Shown piece after piece: positions 21,381 to 30,754 of a DNA stretch of 37,710 bases. Positions within the stretch are counted from its first letter, which is position 1. Every line of letters begins with the position of its first letter. A model generated the notes under the pieces. The model was not told where the DNA came from, ran no database searches, and saw nothing but the letters and a program-made list of their open reading frames with translations. The position numbers were made by a program, and so were the translations under genes. This DNA is from a virus, in the IMG/VR virus record IMGVR_UViG_3300036828_001640, positions 1 to 37,710 of that record. One strand, written 5' to 3'.

Positions 21381-22889
21381 ATGGTTCCTTTTTCAAATGT
21401 GCCTAATGATGTTCGAGTACCATTATTTTATGCTGAAGTAGATAACTCTCAAGCAAATTCAGCAACAACAGTACAACGGACCTTAATTATTGGTCAAATT
21501 ACTAGCCTAGGTACAGCTACACCTGAATTGCCTCAGATTTGTGGTGGGGTTGGTGATGCTCAAGCTAAGTATGGTATTAATTCTCAGCTTGCAGCAATGG
21601 TTGCGGCTTACCGCAAAAATGATGATTTTGGTGAAGTTTGGTGCTTACCACTTTTAGATCCAGGAGACGCGCCGTCAGCTACAGCAACAATTACAATTTC
21701 TGGTACACCATTGAAAAATGGTGCGATTAGCTTATACGTTGGTGGGGGCGGTTACTGGGGGGATGGAACAGGTTTATATCAAGTTCCTGTAACTACATTC
21801 TCTACTGAAAGTTCAATTGTTACTTCACTTATTAACTTAATTAATTCAGATTTAAAAGCTCCCGTAAAAGCAACAAGTGCTGGGGCTGGAAAAATTAAAT
21901 TAACGGCTGTTCACGGTGGGGCAATTGGTAATGAAATTGACCTTCGCTTAGATTACTTAGACACACTAGGCGGGCAATCAACACCATCGGGACTCTCAGT
22001 TCTTTTTGATTCACAAAAGTTAATTGGTGGTGCTCTAAACCCAAATTTAGAAGGTCCACTTTCTAGCCTTGGTGATACGACTTTTGATTTCATTGTCTGC
22101 CCATATGTGGATACAGCCTCTTTAAATGCCTTGGATAATTTTCTCGGCATGCAAACGGGGCGATGGTCATGGAGCCAGCAACTTTATGGCAATTACTTTG
22201 CTGTAAATAACGGAACTTTTGGTGACCAGACAACATTGGGAACAACTCGAAATAGTCCTTATGGTTGTATTTTAGGTGTATATGACTCTCCAACACCGTC
22301 ATGGATTATTGCAGCTCAATATGTTGGTGCTATCGCTCAATCACTAAAAAACGATCCCGGTCGACCACTTCAAACTTTACCCATTGTCGGCATGTTTGCA
22401 CCTCCAACAGCAAGCCGTTTTGCATTAACAGATCGAAATATTCTTTTATATAACGGTATTTCGACTTTAACGGTTGGTGATGATGGGCTTTGTCGTGTTG
22501 AAGCAATAATTACAACCTACCAAAAAAATGCATTTGGATCCCCTGACAATTCATACTTGAAAATCGAAACCATGTTTTTACTGGCTTATATTTTGCGGTA
22601 CATGAAAACTCGGATTACAACGAAGTATGGCCGTATGAAGTTAGCAGCAAATGGAACGAGATTTGCTCAGGGTTCAGCGATCGTTACACCAAATATTATC
22701 CGTTCAGATGTCATTGCCGCTTATCAGGAACTCGAATTTAACGGTCATGTTCAAGATGCTGATGCTTTCGCCAAAGCACTTATTGTCGAGCAAAATTCTG
22801 AAAATCCAAATCGGGTTGATGTGTTGTGGCCAGGTACTTTGATTAATCAATTAAATGTGTTTGCGCTTTTGGCTCAATTCAAATTGTAA
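21381..22889 (+). CDS. Contractile tail sheath (Mu gpL-like)
   Basis: 502 aa. Starts MVPFSNVPNDVRVPLFYAEV, then TVQRTLIIGQITSLGTA; the C-terminal third carries the conserved sheath core (ETMFLLAYILRYMKTRITTK, then IVTPNIIRSDVIAAYQELE). This is the Mu-type sheath that contracts to drive the tube through the envelope, so the virion is a myovirus. A AAGAGG site precedes the ATG. Its first 20 residues recur at the start of the 675-aa protein at 32716. Confidence 0.95.
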   Translation: MVPFSNVPNDVRVPLFYAEVDNSQANSATTVQRTLIIGQITSLGTATPELPQICGGVGDAQAKYGINSQLAAMVAAYRKNDDFGEVWCLPLLDPGDAPSATATITISGTPLKNGAISLYVGGGGYWGDGTGLYQVPVTTFSTESSIVTSLINLINSDLKAPVKATSAGAGKIKLTAVHGGAIGNEIDLRLDYLDTLGGQSTPSGLSVLFDSQKLIGGALNPNLEGPLSSLGDTTFDFIVCPYVDTASLNALDNFLGMQTGRWSWSQQLYGNYFAVNNGTFGDQTTLGTTRNSPYGCILGVYDSPTPSWIIAAQYVGAIAQSLKNDPGRPLQTLPIVGMFAPPTASRFALTDRNILLYNGISTLTVGDDGLCRVEAIITTYQKNAFGSPDNSYLKIETMFLLAYILRYMKTRITTKYGRMKLAANGTRFAQGSAIVTPNIIRSDVIAAYQELEFNGHVQDADAFAKALIVEQNSENPNRVDVLWPGTLINQLNVFALLAQFKL

Positions 22890-22899
22890 GAGGTAAAAC

Positions 22900-23274
22900 A
22901 TGGCTAACAATACAAACCGTCAGGCAGGTATCGCTAATATTTCAGTAGATGGGGTGACCTATCTACTTAGTGGCGAATTGACCTATTCACCTGCAGATGT
23001 GGAAAGAAAAACACTACCTGGTCAAGATCAAATTCATGGTTATTCTGAAATGCCAAGAGCCCCTTTTATTTCGGGAACTCTACGAGATTCAAGCGGACTA
23101 ACAGTTAAAGATTTTAACGCAATGACGAATGCCACGATTCACCTTGAATTAGCAAACGGAAAAAATGTCACAGGTCGCAATATGTGGACTGTAGACGCCC
23201 AAGAAGTAAAAACCCAAGAAAGTACTTTTGAAGTGCGTTTTGAGGGAATGTCTGGATCAGTAACGGAGAACTAA
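22900..23274 (+). CDS. Tail tube protein (Mu gpM-like)
   Basis: 124 aa. NRQAGIANISVDGVTYLLSG, then ELTYSPADVERKTLPGQDQ and PFISGTLRDSSGLTVKDF are diagnostic of the Mu-type tail tube family. Hexamers stack inside the sheath and form the DNA conduit. Directly after the sheath gene with AAGAGGTAAAAC before the ATG, as in Mu L-M. Confidence 0.95.
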   Translation: MANNTNRQAGIANISVDGVTYLLSGELTYSPADVERKTLPGQDQIHGYSEMPRAPFISGTLRDSSGLTVKDFNAMTNATIHLELANGKNVTGRNMWTVDAQEVKTQESTFEVRFEGMSGSVTEN

Positions 23275-23275
23275 A

Positions 23276-23581
23276 ATGAGCCAAATTGAATTAGAAAATA
23301 CAGATGCAGAAACATCAACTTATACAACTCCCTTTACTCTGCCTTTAAAAGCGCCTGTAGAAAATACTGATGGTGTAGTGATTACAAATATCAATCTACA
23401 AGAGCCTACTATTGCAGAAATTGAAGTGCTTACAAACAATACTAAAAGCCATAATCCGATTAAAGCTTTCCAAATCATGTTGGCCAATCACTCGGGTTTA
23501 GATATACCAACCATTAAAAAAATTGGTGCACGTGATTTTGGGGCGATTCAAAAGTACTACGACTATTTTTTTGGCGAATAG
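23276..23581 (+). CDS. Tail assembly chaperone (Mu gp41-like), short form
   Basis: 101 aa. TTPFTLPLKAPVENTDGVVI, then NLQEPTIAEIEVLTNNTKSH and the C-terminal KIGARDFGAIQKYYDYF match Mu-like gp41 chaperones. It coats the tape measure during tail assembly. It ends at TAG 23579-23581, four codons after a run of seven T at which a share of ribosomes should shift to the -1 frame and make the longer form. Confidence 0.9.
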   Translation: MSQIELENTDAETSTYTTPFTLPLKAPVENTDGVVITNINLQEPTIAEIEVLTNNTKSHNPIKAFQIMLANHSGLDIPTIKKIGARDFGAIQKYYDYFFGE

Positions 23582-23724
23582 GGCAACACGATACTGAAGG
23601 CATGATTACCTATGTAACATGGTGCTTTAAGTGGGGTCCTTTTGATGCGGAAAATCTGACACTGACTAAACTAATAGTTTGGTCTGATCGTGCAAAACAA
23701 CTAAAAGAGGCAGGGGCAACATGA
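23276..23724 (+). CDS. Tail assembly chaperone, -1 frameshift long form (gp41-gp41' fusion)
   Basis: 99 residues in frame 0 followed by 50 in frame -1, giving 149 aa. The -1 part (WRIGQHDTEGMITYVTWCFK, then WGPFDAENLTLTKLIVWSD) has no ribosome site of its own and ends in TGA overlapping the ATG of the tape measure gene. Such paired chaperones made at a fixed ratio by -1 shifting are general among tailed phages, including lambda G/GT and Mu. The segment is conserved in character (WGPFDxEN). Confidence 0.85.
23566..23572 (+). promoter_or_regulatory. Programmed -1 slippery heptamer T TTT TTT
   Basis: Zero-frame codons TAT TTT TTT GGC place the heptamer T-TTT-TTT in the ideal X-XXY-YYZ register. 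Both phenylalanine tRNAs can re-pair after a one-base backward step, leading to TGG CGA ATA GGG and the 50-residue extension. Confidence 0.85.
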
Positions 23725-25634
23725 GGCCAATTCAATACACAATTACTGCTGTGGATAGAGCGACAGCAGTATTAGACAGAATTAATAATTCAGTTGGACG
23801 TATGACTCAGCCCTTATCTCGGTTAGGTAATTCAGTTAGACGTTTGGGAGATACAACGGGGGTTAATCGCTTGGCTCGTGGGGTGGGTGATTTAAGCTCT
23901 AAAGTGCGATCGTTACTTGGGTTTGTACTTAAACTTGGCACACCTTTACTTGCTTTATTTGGTGGGGGTTCAATCGCTGGTTTGTATCAAATGACTGAGG
24001 GGTGGGCTCGACTTGGATTTGCCGCCTCCTCAACATCACAGATCATCGGTATCAGTACGCAAAAACTAATGGAGTTGCGTGGTATTGGTGATTTGGCAGG
24101 CATCTCTGCTGAAACAATGACAAAAGGCTTTCAAAGTTTTGCTGATACTTTGCAAGATGCAAAATGGGGGCGAAATCAAGCAGTTTTTGGCATGATGCAA
24201 ATGCTTGGAATTGGTTTAAAGCATACTCGAACTGGGGTGATTGATACTGAGGCCGTTTTATTAAAACTTGCAGATAAAATCAAAGTCATTCAAAAACGTG
24301 ATCCAGCCGCAGCTCGTAAGTTGGCTCAATCATTTGGTGTGGAAGAATTACTACCTGTATTAATGCAGGGTAGTAAAGCAATGCGCGGTTATCAACTTGA
24401 AGTAAAAAAACTACAAGGAAATATCACGCCTAATATGATTGAAAGAGCAAGCAATTTTGCTTTATCAATCAACAAAATGAAAATTGCCGCTAATGGTACT
24501 AAGGCTGCTATTGCTGATAAATTAATACCTGTATTTCAACCATTAATAGATAAATGGACTAAGTGGTTAGTGGTAAACAGACAGGAAATAAGCGATAAAA
24601 TTGCAAAATTGGCAGAACGTTTATCGAAATGGTTAGACAAAATTGATTTTGAGAAGGTCCTCGAGGGCATTATTAAATTCATTGACGGCTGTATAAAAGT
24701 AGTCAAATGGGTAGATAAAACCGTTGAGAAGTTTGGAGGCTGGAAAGAAGTCTTAAAAGGACTAGCAATTTTAATTGGTGTTAGTTTCGTTTCAAGCATA
24801 GGTGTTGCTATTGCTAGCTTAATTGGAATGATTGGCAAATTAACCATCGCCACAGGAGCTATGACAGCATTCCGAGTAGCAGGTGGGCTTGCTATTTCAG
24901 CTTTCGCTGGCTGGGAGATTGGTACTGCAATTAGGGATCAGTATCTTAAGACTGAGACTGGGCAAAAATTTGATGATTGGGCTGGTGAAAAAATAGCAAA
25001 AGGGCTTGCTTTTGTTGGTTTGCCAGGTGCTAAAGAAGCAGTGGGCAATATGGAGAAGTACGATTCTTTTACTGGGAAATTTAAAGCACCAGGTGGAAAA
25101 GATTTAATTAAATCCAGTTTGCTGTTTGATTCGCTCGAAAAGCGAGATGGACTTCCTAAGGGGATGCTAGATCGAATGTGGTGGATAGAGTCCAGTCGAG
25201 GTAAAAATATGAAATCCCCGGCTGGAGCAACTGGCCACTTTCAGTTTATGCCAAATACAGCTAAACAGTATGGTATGACTAAAGCAGATACCTATGATTT
25301 AGGGCGATCCGCCGAAGCGGCCTCACGATATCTGCGCACTCTTATAAAAAGATACAATGGTGATACCCAGAAAGCTACTGTAGCTTACAACTGGGGTATG
25401 GGTAATGTTGATCGAGTTGCTAAAAAATATGGAAATAACTGGAAACAGCATATCCCTGAAGAATCAAAAGGTCATTTAGCAAAAATGATGAGCGCTGGTA
25501 CAGGAGGCAATCCAACAATCCCATTAAATGTCAATGTACAAACTACTGTCCATCCGAATGGTGGCTCTACCACCAAGGTTGCTACACCACAAGGTGTTAA
25601 GATTAAACATAATGCGCCAGGTGTTATGAATTAG
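23721..25634 (+). CDS. Tape measure protein with lytic transglycosylase domain
   Basis: 637 aa. Residues 1-340 are mostly helical; hydrophobic segments occur near 68-90 (FVLKLGTPLLALFGGGSIAG) and 350-375 (ILIGVSFVSSIGVAIASLIG). Residues about 475-600 form an SLT/goose-lysozyme-like domain: WWIESSRG with probable catalytic E493, AGATGHFQFMPNTAKQYG and ATVAYNWGMGNVDRVAKKYG. It sets tail length and, at injection, would cut peptidoglycan to let DNA through. It follows the chaperone with an ATGA overlap. Confidence 0.92.
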   Translation: MRPIQYTITAVDRATAVLDRINNSVGRMTQPLSRLGNSVRRLGDTTGVNRLARGVGDLSSKVRSLLGFVLKLGTPLLALFGGGSIAGLYQMTEGWARLGFAASSTSQIIGISTQKLMELRGIGDLAGISAETMTKGFQSFADTLQDAKWGRNQAVFGMMQMLGIGLKHTRTGVIDTEAVLLKLADKIKVIQKRDPAAARKLAQSFGVEELLPVLMQGSKAMRGYQLEVKKLQGNITPNMIERASNFALSINKMKIAANGTKAAIADKLIPVFQPLIDKWTKWLVVNRQEISDKIAKLAERLSKWLDKIDFEKVLEGIIKFIDGCIKVVKWVDKTVEKFGGWKEVLKGLAILIGVSFVSSIGVAIASLIGMIGKLTIATGAMTAFRVAGGLAISAFAGWEIGTAIRDQYLKTETGQKFDDWAGEKIAKGLAFVGLPGAKEAVGNMEKYDSFTGKFKAPGGKDLIKSSLLFDSLEKRDGLPKGMLDRMWWIESSRGKNMKSPAGATGHFQFMPNTAKQYGMTKADTYDLGRSAEAASRYLRTLIKRYNGDTQKATVAYNWGMGNVDRVAKKYGNNWKQHIPEESKGHLAKMMSAGTGGNPTIPLNVNVQTTVHPNGGSTTKVATPQGVKIKHNAPGVMN

Positions 25635-25704
25635 TTTGACAACCCTTAAAGATGATTATAGAAATGAAGCAAGGATGCAATTTTCTAATCAAACTGAGAC
25701 AATA

Positions 25705-26157
25705 ATGAAAAAATTTATTCTGATAACTTTTGTTGTTCTTACTTCTAACTCTATTCAGGCTGAAAACTATGCTCAATCAAAGAAAGCTATAAGAAATATT
25801 CTAGTTTCATGCTTAAAAGATCCTGAGAATTCGAAGTATTCCGCAGCATTCAATAGCTGTTTGCTAGATGCATCCGATAATTTTATTAAAAAAGCAGATT
25901 TAGAGTTTAATAAACAATTAAAAACAGCTAATGCTATTGAGCGCACTTCACTTATAAAAGATCAGCGGATTTATAAGACCTCTCTAAAAAATTGCGAAAT
26001 ATATCAAAATTTAAGTTTTGACGGATTTACTAAAGAAGCAGTGTGCAAACTACAGACAGGCAAAGATTATCTTAGCTTATTAACTGGTGGCGCTTCCTCA
26101 CTGCCTAGTAATTGGACGCTTGAAGACAGGGTAGATAAATTATTTATTGGTTACTAA
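25705..26157 (+). CDS. Exported LprI/DUF1311-like protein inside the tail operon
   Basis: 150 aa from ATG 25705, selected because it opens a typical signal peptide (MKKFILITFVVLTSNSIQA, cut after residue 19). The mature part has four Cys and the LprI/DUF1311 pattern: C-x(n)-C before a helix, an ALEF-like helix (DNFIKKADLEFNKQLKTANA), LIKDQRIYKTSLKNCE and a final C-KLQTGKDYLSLL. Some members of that family inhibit lysozyme; others are unassigned. It is inserted between the tape measure and gpN genes with its own terminator. It might protect the host wall from lytic enzymes or block incoming phages. Confidence 0.65.
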   Translation: MKKFILITFVVLTSNSIQAENYAQSKKAIRNILVSCLKDPENSKYSAAFNSCLLDASDNFIKKADLEFNKQLKTANAIERTSLIKDQRIYKTSLKNCEIYQNLSFDGFTKEAVCKLQTGKDYLSLLTGGASSLPSNWTLEDRVDKLFIGY

Positions 26158-26202
26158 TTATAACCGCAAAAAATTACTGTTACTCGAATTTTTAAATTTA
26201 AG

Positions 26203-26222
26203 CCACCTTCGGGTGGTTTTTT
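26203..26222 (+). terminator. Intrinsic terminator after the LprI-like gene
   Basis: CCACC / GGTGG with a TTCG tetraloop and six T. It isolates the inserted exported-protein gene from the tail genes that follow. Confidence 0.85.
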
Positions 26223-26238
26223 AATGCATGGAGATAAC

Positions 26239-27543
26239 ATGAGCATTAATCTACCATTCTATCGAAGCTTGCTCCCTGCTTCATGGTGTAATATTCCTTT
26301 TGGTGTTAGCTCCATTAATTTATTAATGGGTCGTAAATTAGCAATTCACGATTATCCTTATGTGGATGGAGTGTGGGTTGAGGACTTGGGTGCCAAAGGT
26401 AAAACATTTCATATCATGGGCTTTATTATAGAAGGCGGTGGTGCTTATGGTGGGACTGGCACACTAAAACAACAAATTGAAGCTTTTGAAAAAGTAGCTG
26501 AACAATGGGGGGACGGTATTTTTTGTCACCCAACATTAGGCACTCGAACAAAAATGTGCCTACATGATTTTGAGATAGAGCAAGATACACAAGGACGGAC
26601 AGCATCAATACGTTTTACTCTCATAGAAAACAAAGTAAAACCAACATTAATGGTTCTGGCCAATACTCAGGCCCAAACTATAGCTTTAAGTGCTATTGCT
26701 AAAAAAGCAACAATACTCGACGCGCTGACCATGATTAAAGGTGCTGTTAGAAGTTATAGAAATGGTATTTTGACTATTGTAAATCGCTTTACCACTCAAG
26801 TTAGACAGGTCATTTTTACTGCAACAAGTTTAGTGACAATGATTACTGGTTTGCCAGGTGAAATCGGCCGTTATATTGGCTCTACGATTTCCTTAGGACA
26901 AAAATCAAATAAGACAGTTAATCAATTGATCGGCATAGGGTCTGCGAGCCGTGTCAATGTATTGAATGAAATTCAAAAACTGGCAACAGCTAGTGAAGAT
27001 ATGAATATTGACAACATTGTAAACGGTATTGCTGATACGGTTACAGCCGTTTTTAAAGCCAATCCTGACCCGCTCCAAGCAATGAATGCAATGTTGCCCC
27101 TTATTAATTTACAAAATATGCCGATAGGCACTGACGATGCTAAAGGCTTCAATTTATTAAATGATCTAATTCACCGCATTGCAGTTATATGTATTGTTCA
27201 GGCTGCTTCTGATAGACAATATGTTTCATATGATGATGCTCAAATTACGAGAACATTAGTTTGTGAATATATAGATGGAGAGCTAAAAATTGCAGGCGAT
27301 CAAGGTCTAGATGGCACCTACAACGCACTTGTGAATTTGAGGACCTCTGTATCGCAAGATCTAACAGCAAGGGGTGGTGATTTAGCCAAGATTGAGCAAA
27401 TAGAAGTAGCCGCGAGTTTACCATCCTTGGTGTGGTCTCAACGTCTTTATCAAGATAGTAAGCGTGAAGCCGAATTGGTTAAGTCAGCTAACCCGATTCA
27501 TCCTGCATTTATGCCACTAAAATTTCGAGCACTCTCATCATGA
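26239..27543 (+). CDS. DNA circularisation / baseplate protein (Mu gpN-like)
   Basis: 434 aa from ATG 26239 (GGAGA upstream). The N-terminal domain matches DNA_circ_N: SLLPASWCNIPFGVSSINLL, HDYPYVDGVWVEDLGAKGKT and EAFEKVAEQWGDGIFCHPTL. In Mu this is gpN, a tail-tip/baseplate component that also aids circularisation or DNA protection. The middle is helical and less conserved. It overlaps the next gene by four bases. Confidence 0.9.
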   Translation: MSINLPFYRSLLPASWCNIPFGVSSINLLMGRKLAIHDYPYVDGVWVEDLGAKGKTFHIMGFIIEGGGAYGGTGTLKQQIEAFEKVAEQWGDGIFCHPTLGTRTKMCLHDFEIEQDTQGRTASIRFTLIENKVKPTLMVLANTQAQTIALSAIAKKATILDALTMIKGAVRSYRNGILTIVNRFTTQVRQVIFTATSLVTMITGLPGEIGRYIGSTISLGQKSNKTVNQLIGIGSASRVNVLNEIQKLATASEDMNIDNIVNGIADTVTAVFKANPDPLQAMNAMLPLINLQNMPIGTDDAKGFNLLNDLIHRIAVICIVQAASDRQYVSYDDAQITRTLVCEYIDGELKIAGDQGLDGTYNALVNLRTSVSQDLTARGGDLAKIEQIEVAASLPSLVWSQRLYQDSKREAELVKSANPIHPAFMPLKFRALSS

Positions 27544-28625
27544 AAAATGAAGTGAAATTAGTTATTGACACTGGTACTGCTCAAAACATTATTGTGGGTT
27601 GGAAGCAACTTAGTATCACTCGTGGTATTGAACAAATACCTAATACATTTAATTTGCAAATGTCAGAGAAAGTACCTGATCTTAATTATGTTGAAGTTAG
27701 AAAAGGCGATAAATGTAAAGTTTATATTGATGATGATTTAGTTATAACTGGGTATGTAGATCGAGTTATCCCTATTATTAATGGTAATCAACATATTATT
27801 CAGGTTATTGGCCGCGGGAAATGTTCAGATCTAGTTGATTGTTCGGCCGTATGGAAGGGTATGCAATTTCAAAACATGACAGCGCTTAATATAGCGCAAT
27901 CGTTATGTGAGGATTATGAAATTGAAGTGACTTCTGAGGTAGAGACTAAAGTTATCTCTGTTCAAAATATAAATTTAGGCGAAACTCCTGCAGCTGTACT
28001 AGATCGTGTATGCCGCGTTGCACAAGTTCTTTATTACGAGGACGAAAATGGAAATCTAATCCTTAGCCGTGAACGGAATGATGAGGTTACTGGATCCCTT
28101 GTTCAGGGAGTTAATATTGAGTCTGCGGTCTATAATAATGGGATGGATCAATTATATTCCGATTATATAGTTGTTATACCTAGTGCACCGTTAACAATGG
28201 ATCAAACATCAAGCCAAGAAACTGGTTATTACATTGTGAAAGATAGGGCCATCAATCGCTATCGACCACTTTATATTATTCCTGAAGATGGTGATGCGGG
28301 TTTTGAAGTTGCCGAAAAAAGGGCAATGTGGGAACAAAATAGACGCTACGCTCGAAGTAATATGCTAAATATTACTGTGTCGTCTTGGCGTAATATTGAA
28401 GAAAAATTATATAAGCCCAACACTCAAGTACAAATCAATCTACCCAGCCTTAAGGTAATCATGCAAACGTGGTTGATTGGTGAAGTCACATATAGAAAAG
28501 ATGAAATGGGGACTCGTTGTGATTTAACGATCATGCCACTTGGTGCATTTACACCAGAGCCAATTCTCCCATTCAAAGGTCTACCAACAGATGTTTTAAA
28601 TGCAAATTCGGGAGTGACTCAATAA
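27540..28625 (+). CDS. Baseplate hub (Mu gp44/gpP-like)
   Basis: 361 aa. NIIVGWKQLSITRGIEQIPN, then FNLQMSEKVPDLNYVEVRKG and VYIDDDLVITGYVDRVIPII are the start of the Mu gpP/late-control-D hub fold; CSDLVDCSAVWKGMQFQNMT follows. It forms the trimeric hub connecting tube and spike. It overlaps the spike gene by one base (TAATG). Confidence 0.92.
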   Translation: MKNEVKLVIDTGTAQNIIVGWKQLSITRGIEQIPNTFNLQMSEKVPDLNYVEVRKGDKCKVYIDDDLVITGYVDRVIPIINGNQHIIQVIGRGKCSDLVDCSAVWKGMQFQNMTALNIAQSLCEDYEIEVTSEVETKVISVQNINLGETPAAVLDRVCRVAQVLYYEDENGNLILSRERNDEVTGSLVQGVNIESAVYNNGMDQLYSDYIVVIPSAPLTMDQTSSQETGYYIVKDRAINRYRPLYIIPEDGDAGFEVAEKRAMWEQNRRYARSNMLNITVSSWRNIEEKLYKPNTQVQINLPSLKVIMQTWLIGEVTYRKDEMGTRCDLTIMPLGAFTPEPILPFKGLPTDVLNANSGVTQ

Positions 28626-29161
28626 TGATTGAAAAACTTTACCACGGATTAATGAATCTTCTAGGGTTGGGATGGGGGGTGGTGGTAGATGACGAATCAG
28701 ACACTCAAAAGATCCAAGTTAAATTCAATCAAGCTGAAACTAAAGATAACATACCGCGATATGCCGATTATGGTTTTCAATCATCCCCACCAGATGGTCA
28801 TAACGCATTAGTGTTGTTTTTTGGTGGTAATAAAAGCTCAGGTGTAGTTATTGCCACTCATCATGCTAAAAGCAGACGCAAGGGACTAAAAAAAGGTGAA
28901 GTTTGTATTTCTGATGATCAAGGTCAGGAGGTTTTTATCTCACGAGATGGAATCACGCTAATTGATAAAGTAGGAACTAAAATTATGCTTACCGGTGACG
29001 GAAAAGGCGAAATAAGTAGTTCAGATTCGTTCATGATCAATGGTGTTGAATTTAAAGATGGTATTGCCAAGGGTGTTGATTTTCAGGCTGGTGAAATATC
29101 TCAGATTAAGCATCACCATAAAGACTCACGGAACGGTGATACAACTCCACCACTCCCTTAA
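28625..29161 (+). CDS. Baseplate spike (Mu gp45-like)
   Basis: 178 aa. The N-terminal OB-like part (DDESDTQKIQVKFNQAETKD, RYADYGFQSSPPDGHNALVL) and a beta-helical tail ending near HHHKDSRNGDTTPPLP agree with the Mu/P2 spike family, the membrane-piercing tip. The His triplet near the C-terminus may belong to the metal-binding apex seen in related spikes. An intrinsic terminator follows. Confidence 0.9.
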   Translation: MIEKLYHGLMNLLGLGWGVVVDDESDTQKIQVKFNQAETKDNIPRYADYGFQSSPPDGHNALVLFFGGNKSSGVVIATHHAKSRRKGLKKGEVCISDDQGQEVFISRDGITLIDKVGTKIMLTGDGKGEISSSDSFMINGVEFKDGIAKGVDFQAGEISQIKHHHKDSRNGDTTPPLP

Positions 29162-29176
29162 AAGAAACTTATAAGC

Positions 29177-29197
29177 CCCTAATAAGGGGTTTTTTTG
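29177..29197 (+). terminator. Intrinsic terminator
   Basis: CCCCT / AGGGG with loop AATA and a run of seven T, between the spike and gp46-like genes. Confidence 0.8.
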
Positions 29198-29211
29198 TGG
29201 ACAAAATAATC

Positions 29212-29646
29212 ATGACTGATATTCAGACCATTTGGGATGTTTCGACAGGAACGGGCGATTACGAGATTGAGAATGGTGAATTAAGTAAAGGCCATGATGT
29301 TAGAACATCGGTTTTAATAAGTTTATTCACCGATCGAGTAGCAGATGTAAATGATGAGTTACCAGATAACACACAAGATCGCCGTGGATGGTGGGGTGAT
29401 ACAGGGCAAAAATATCCGATTGGATCAAGGTTGTACCTTTTAGATCGATCAAAAGCACCAACAAATATTGAACTTGAAGCCATTAATTACGCAGCTGAGG
29501 CGGTCCAATGGATGATAGACGATGGCATAGTTGCGAAATTTGATATTCAAGCAAAATTTATTCATAGCAATCAATTAAGAATGATTGTTGTTGCTTATCG
29601 TCAAGATGGCAGCATTTTAAGTAAAATTTCAGAGGAGCTTTGGTAA
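29212..29646 (+). CDS. Baseplate wedge protein (Mu gp46/gp25-like)
   Basis: 144 aa from ATG 29212; a GTG five codons earlier lies against the terminator. TDIQTIWDVSTGTGDYEIEN, then LSKGHDVRTSVLISLFTDRV and DRRGWWGD..GSRLYLLDRS are the Mu gp46 signature, related to T4 gp25. It connects the baseplate to the first sheath ring. Its stop abuts the ATG of the next gene. Confidence 0.9.
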   Translation: MTDIQTIWDVSTGTGDYEIENGELSKGHDVRTSVLISLFTDRVADVNDELPDNTQDRRGWWGDTGQKYPIGSRLYLLDRSKAPTNIELEAINYAAEAVQWMIDDGIVAKFDIQAKFIHSNQLRMIVVAYRQDGSILSKISEELW

Positions 29647-30753
29647 ATGGCATTTGTTAGACCATCTCTAAGCGATTTGATTAAAAGATCCCTTCAAAAC
29701 ATTATTTCTACATTACCAAAAGCAGATGCGTTACTACGCTTCTCAAACTTAAACGTAATAGGCACTGTTGTAGCTGGTATGACTCATCAACACTATGGGT
29801 ACATAGATTATATTGCTTTACAGGCAACCCCTTATACAGCAACAGATGAATACTTAGAAGCATGGGGGGCTTTACGAGGGGTTTATCGTAAGGCGGCAAC
29901 ACAAGCAATTGGTACTGTAAAATTTAGTGCGGTTGCTGGTGCAATTATTCCAAATGGAACAAAAATAATTCGGAGTGATAGCCAACAATATACTGTTATA
30001 AACTCATCTCAAAGCGCTGATTTTATTGTTGTCACAATACAAGCGCTCGCGGATCCAAACGGCTTGAAAGGGGCTGATGGCAATAGCGAGGCTGGAACTC
30101 AATTTTCACTCGGACAATCAATACCAGGGGTAAATTCTTCTGGTGTATCAGGGCCAATTGTTGGCGGTGCTGATATAGAAACCAGTGAAGACTTTAAGTC
30201 TAGAGTCATTGCAGCCTATCAATCAACACCTCAAGGTGGCGCTAAAAATGATTACGAGGTATGGGCAACAGAGGTTGACGGGGTTACTCGCGCATGGTGT
30301 GTGCCTTTAGTTTATGGCGCTGGCACTGTAGGTGTGTATTTTTTGGTTGAAAGTAGTGATAGCAATCCTATGGGTTTGCCTCAAGGTAGCAATGGGGTTG
30401 CAAGTGGTGAGGAACGAGATACACCAGCAACAGGGGACCAGTTAAGGGTAGCGAATTATTTATACCCACTTCGCCCAACAACGGCATTGGTTTATGGACT
30501 GTCACCAACCTTGGAATCAATCAATTTAAGCATTCAAGGTGTTAAGCCTGTAGATCGTGAGGCGGTTAGGTTATCACTCCAACAATCACTTTTAAATAAT
30601 TCCGCACCCGGTAGAAAAGTTTTGATTGCTTCAATTTGGGCAGCAGTTAATAAAGTCGAAAGTGTAAATGACTTTAGCATTATTTCGCCGATTGCCGATG
30701 TACCTGTGGCATCAAGTTCGATCGCAGTTCTTGGGAACATTAATTGGAGTTAG
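29647..30753 (+). CDS. Baseplate J-like protein (Mu gp47)
   Basis: 368 aa. PSLSDLIKRSLQNIISTLPK, TDEYLEAWGALRGVYRKAAT and the central GGADIETSEDFKSRVIAAYQ, then TPQGGAKNDYEVWATEVDGV are hallmarks of baseplate J/gp47 proteins, the wedge core around the hub. The next gene starts one base after its TAG. Confidence 0.93.
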   Translation: MAFVRPSLSDLIKRSLQNIISTLPKADALLRFSNLNVIGTVVAGMTHQHYGYIDYIALQATPYTATDEYLEAWGALRGVYRKAATQAIGTVKFSAVAGAIIPNGTKIIRSDSQQYTVINSSQSADFIVVTIQALADPNGLKGADGNSEAGTQFSLGQSIPGVNSSGVSGPIVGGADIETSEDFKSRVIAAYQSTPQGGAKNDYEVWATEVDGVTRAWCVPLVYGAGTVGVYFLVESSDSNPMGLPQGSNGVASGEERDTPATGDQLRVANYLYPLRPTTALVYGLSPTLESINLSIQGVKPVDREAVRLSLQQSLLNNSAPGRKVLIASIWAAVNKVESVNDFSIISPIADVPVASSSIAVLGNINWS

Positions 30754-30754
30754 C

